Source: Chamaesiphon sp. (GTDB taxonomy: Bacteria; Cyanobacteriota; Cyanobacteriia; Cyanobacteriales; Chamaesiphonaceae). From it: a stretch of 7,269 bases of DNA. Positions within the stretch are counted from its first letter, which is position 1. Every line of letters starts with the position of its first letter. Both the position numbers and the translations under genes were made by a program. Location: assembly GCA_026785875.1 (NCBI GenBank), contig JAJAZF010000034.1, positions 1-7,269 of the forward strand. Reading direction: 5' to 3'. The notes under the pieces were generated by a model. That model searched no databases. It was given only the letters and a program-made list of their open reading frames with translations, and had not been told where the DNA came from. Positions 6,285 to 7,269 of this stretch are shown here, piece after piece.

Positions 6285-7016
6285 TTAGTTGGAAGTTAGT
6301 CGATCGAGTAACCGCGATCTGCGTGCTGCTGGTAATTGCCACCAGCCCAAATGCGGTAAGTCATGATGCTCTTCATGATAGCCAAAGTGGTAACAGCTTA
6401 GGAACGACCAAAATTCCGAAAAAGGTGTACTGGTAGCGCGACACTCATTTACATAGCCATTGACAGGCTCGCGATGTGGTAGGAATGTCCCAAACAAGAA
6501 GAGTTGAAACGAACTCATCACCGACGGGAACACCCAAAACCATGAAAGATTGCTCTCTGGAACGCGTAACACTTGATGCACTGCATGAAATGTCAAAATC
6601 AACAATCCTAACCGCAGCCAACTCCAATAGTTCTGCATAAAGTTGAAATACCAAGCAAAGAAATTCCGCCGTTTGCCATTGTGAAAGTCAGGATCGCCCA
6701 CCCGCGCCGGAATGTCATGATGGAGATCGTGCATCTGGCGCATTTTGGCAAATGGGAACATCGCATAGACAAATAATACAAAACTACCGATCGCATCGTT
6801 CAACTTCCGATTCGAGGGTGCGATCGATCCGTGCATTCCATCATGTGCCGTCACAAACAACCCCACATACAAAAACATCTGCCAAGTAAAGCCTACAAAC
6901 TTCACCCAGCTTGGTAATTGCGCCAAATCTAAGCTAAACAGAATCGCGGTGCTACTCGCCCAAATCCCAATCAGTGATAGTGCCACCCAAAATCCCCGAT
7001 TTGTCACCTGTCTCAA
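6285..7016 (-). CDS. crtW: Beta-carotene ketolase CrtW
   Basis: A 243-residue membrane di-iron oxygenase that adds keto groups at C4/C4' of beta-ionone rings, giving echinenone and canthaxanthin, or astaxanthin with a hydroxylase. The histidine boxes are complete: HDGMH (H58, H62), HDLHH (H96, H99, H100), DPDFH (H112), FGTFLPHR (H181) and YHFGYHEEHHDLPH (H210, H214, H217, H218, H222), followed by WWQLPAAR. These are CrtW hallmarks and differ from CrtR or CrtO. Membrane helices are at about 10-30, 38-58, 75-90, 130-150 and 158-178. The start is TTG at 7016: a GAGG lies 9 nt upstream, the frame extends only 10 more codons with no usable start, and the alternative GTG at 7007 is less well spaced. 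The N-terminus is shorter than in Nostoc CrtW. It converges on the BI-1 gene. Confidence 0.96.
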   Translation of the reverse strand: MRQVTNRGFWVALSLIGIWASSTAILFSLDLAQLPSWVKFVGFTWQMFLYVGLFVTAHDGMHGSIAPSNRKLNDAIGSFVLFVYAMFPFAKMRQMHDLHHDIPARVGDPDFHNGKRRNFFAWYFNFMQNYWSWLRLGLLILTFHAVHQVLRVPESNLSWFWVFPSVMSSFQLFLFGTFLPHREPVNGYVNECRATSTPFSEFWSFLSCYHFGYHEEHHDLPHLGWWQLPAARRSRLLDRLTSN

Positions 7017-7025
7017 TATTCCTAA

Positions 7026-7029
7026 CCTC
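7026..7029 (-). promoter_or_regulatory. Ribosome binding site supporting the TTG start of crtW
   Basis: On the minus strand GAGG lies 9 nt before TTG (7014-7016). A second AGGA (7020-7023) is only 3 nt away, too close for this start, and 12 nt from the GTG at 7005-7007. The first pairing is the better one, so TTG is chosen with moderate confidence. Confidence 0.45.
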
Positions 7030-7109
7030 GATTGTCTGACTATTTTTTATCCAATCTAATATTCTCACATCTTGCACCTCTCGATCGGTGAAGGGTTGCC
7101 CCGACAACT

Positions 7110-7148
7110 ACTGACTCAGTGATGCCGATCCGGTTGTCCTGAGTCAGT
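7110..7148. promoter_or_regulatory. Perfect 10-bp inverted repeat upstream of crtW, possible operator or hairpin
   Basis: ACTGACTCAG (7110-7119) and CTGAGTCAGT (7139-7148) are exact inverted copies with a 19-bp spacer. A second, overlapping inverted pair is GACAAC (7103-7108) with GTTGTC (7133-7138), so two alternative stems compete. It sits about 95 bp upstream of the crtW start and about 65 bp upstream of the possible gene on the other strand, that is, between divergent starts. A two-site operator or an RNA switch-like leader are both possible; I recognise no known cyanobacterial regulator site. Confidence 0.4.
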
Positions 7149-7211
7149 GGGAAATTAGCGTCTAATTAATTGTTAAAATAGAGTAGTTGTAGCGATCGAG
7201 ATCTAAAGCCT

Positions 7212-7269
7212 GTGACAACTAGCCCCGAACCAACTCAGTTACCTGCTACACTCGCCCCTAATTACACTA
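7212..7269 (+). CDS. Possible start of a further gene, cut by the window edge
   Basis: From GTG at 7212 the frame stays open to the window end, reading VTTSPEPTQLPATLAPNYT, a Pro/Thr-rich N-terminus. The frame's upstream stop is at 7179-7181. A possible -10 box TAAAAT lies at 7174-7179, but there is no clear -35 box and only a weak Shine-Dalgarno sequence. Nineteen codons are too few to name a product, and an open frame this short can occur by chance. Confidence 0.35.
   Translation, partial: MTTSPEPTQLPATLAPNYT

Noticed and set aside
6445..6796. Two short minus-strand frames within crtW
   Set aside because: Both are out of frame with CrtW, whose histidine boxes are intact throughout.

Overview
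The window looks like chromosomal DNA from a cyanobacterium. I found six exact copies of the HIP1 octamer GCGATCGC in 7.3 kb, many more partial CGATCG sites, cyanobacterial-type palindromic intergenic repeats, a thylakoid-lumen-type pentapeptide repeat protein, and a carotenoid ketolase closest to cyanobacterial CrtW proteins. The genus cannot be fixed from the sequence alone.

Layout from left to right: a complete DNA primase gene, dnaG (+, 15-2042), converges on a small secreted pentapeptide repeat gene (-, 2113-2622). Next comes a gene-free stretch of about 555 bp (2623-3177). It holds a 153-bp element with terminal inverted repeats (2651-2803), a compact palindrome cluster (2870-2950) and smaller stem-loops. 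A two-gene minus-strand unit follows. A CrtX-like family 1 glycosyltransferase (3996-5258) is read first, and its stop codon overlaps by 4 nt the start of an alpha/beta-hydrolase gene (3178-3999). Divergent from it is a seven-helix Bax-inhibitor-1/YccA membrane protein gene (+, 5453-6139). That gene converges on crtW, beta-carotene ketolase (-, TTG start, 6285-7016), across a strong 101-nt imperfect hairpin. The right edge carries a perfect 10-bp inverted repeat (7110-7148) and the first codons of a possible further + strand gene (from 7212), cut by the window end.

Functional reading: dnaG and the BI-1 gene are housekeeping or ordinary genes. The one plausible metabolic theme is carotenoid modification: crtW makes keto-carotenoids, the CrtX-like enzyme could glycosylate a hydroxylated (keto)carotenoid, and the coupled hydrolase could act on the product or an activated precursor. 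crtW and the glycosyltransferase unit are separated by the opposite-strand BI-1 gene, so they are neighbours and not one operon; the link is inference.

I see no phage, CRISPR, toxin-antitoxin or defence locus. The less explained material is the repeat content: two elements sharing a GGGCGGG core with opposed CCGCCC arms, a palindrome flanked by 8-bp direct repeats inside the dnaG linker, and the inverted repeat ahead of crtW.
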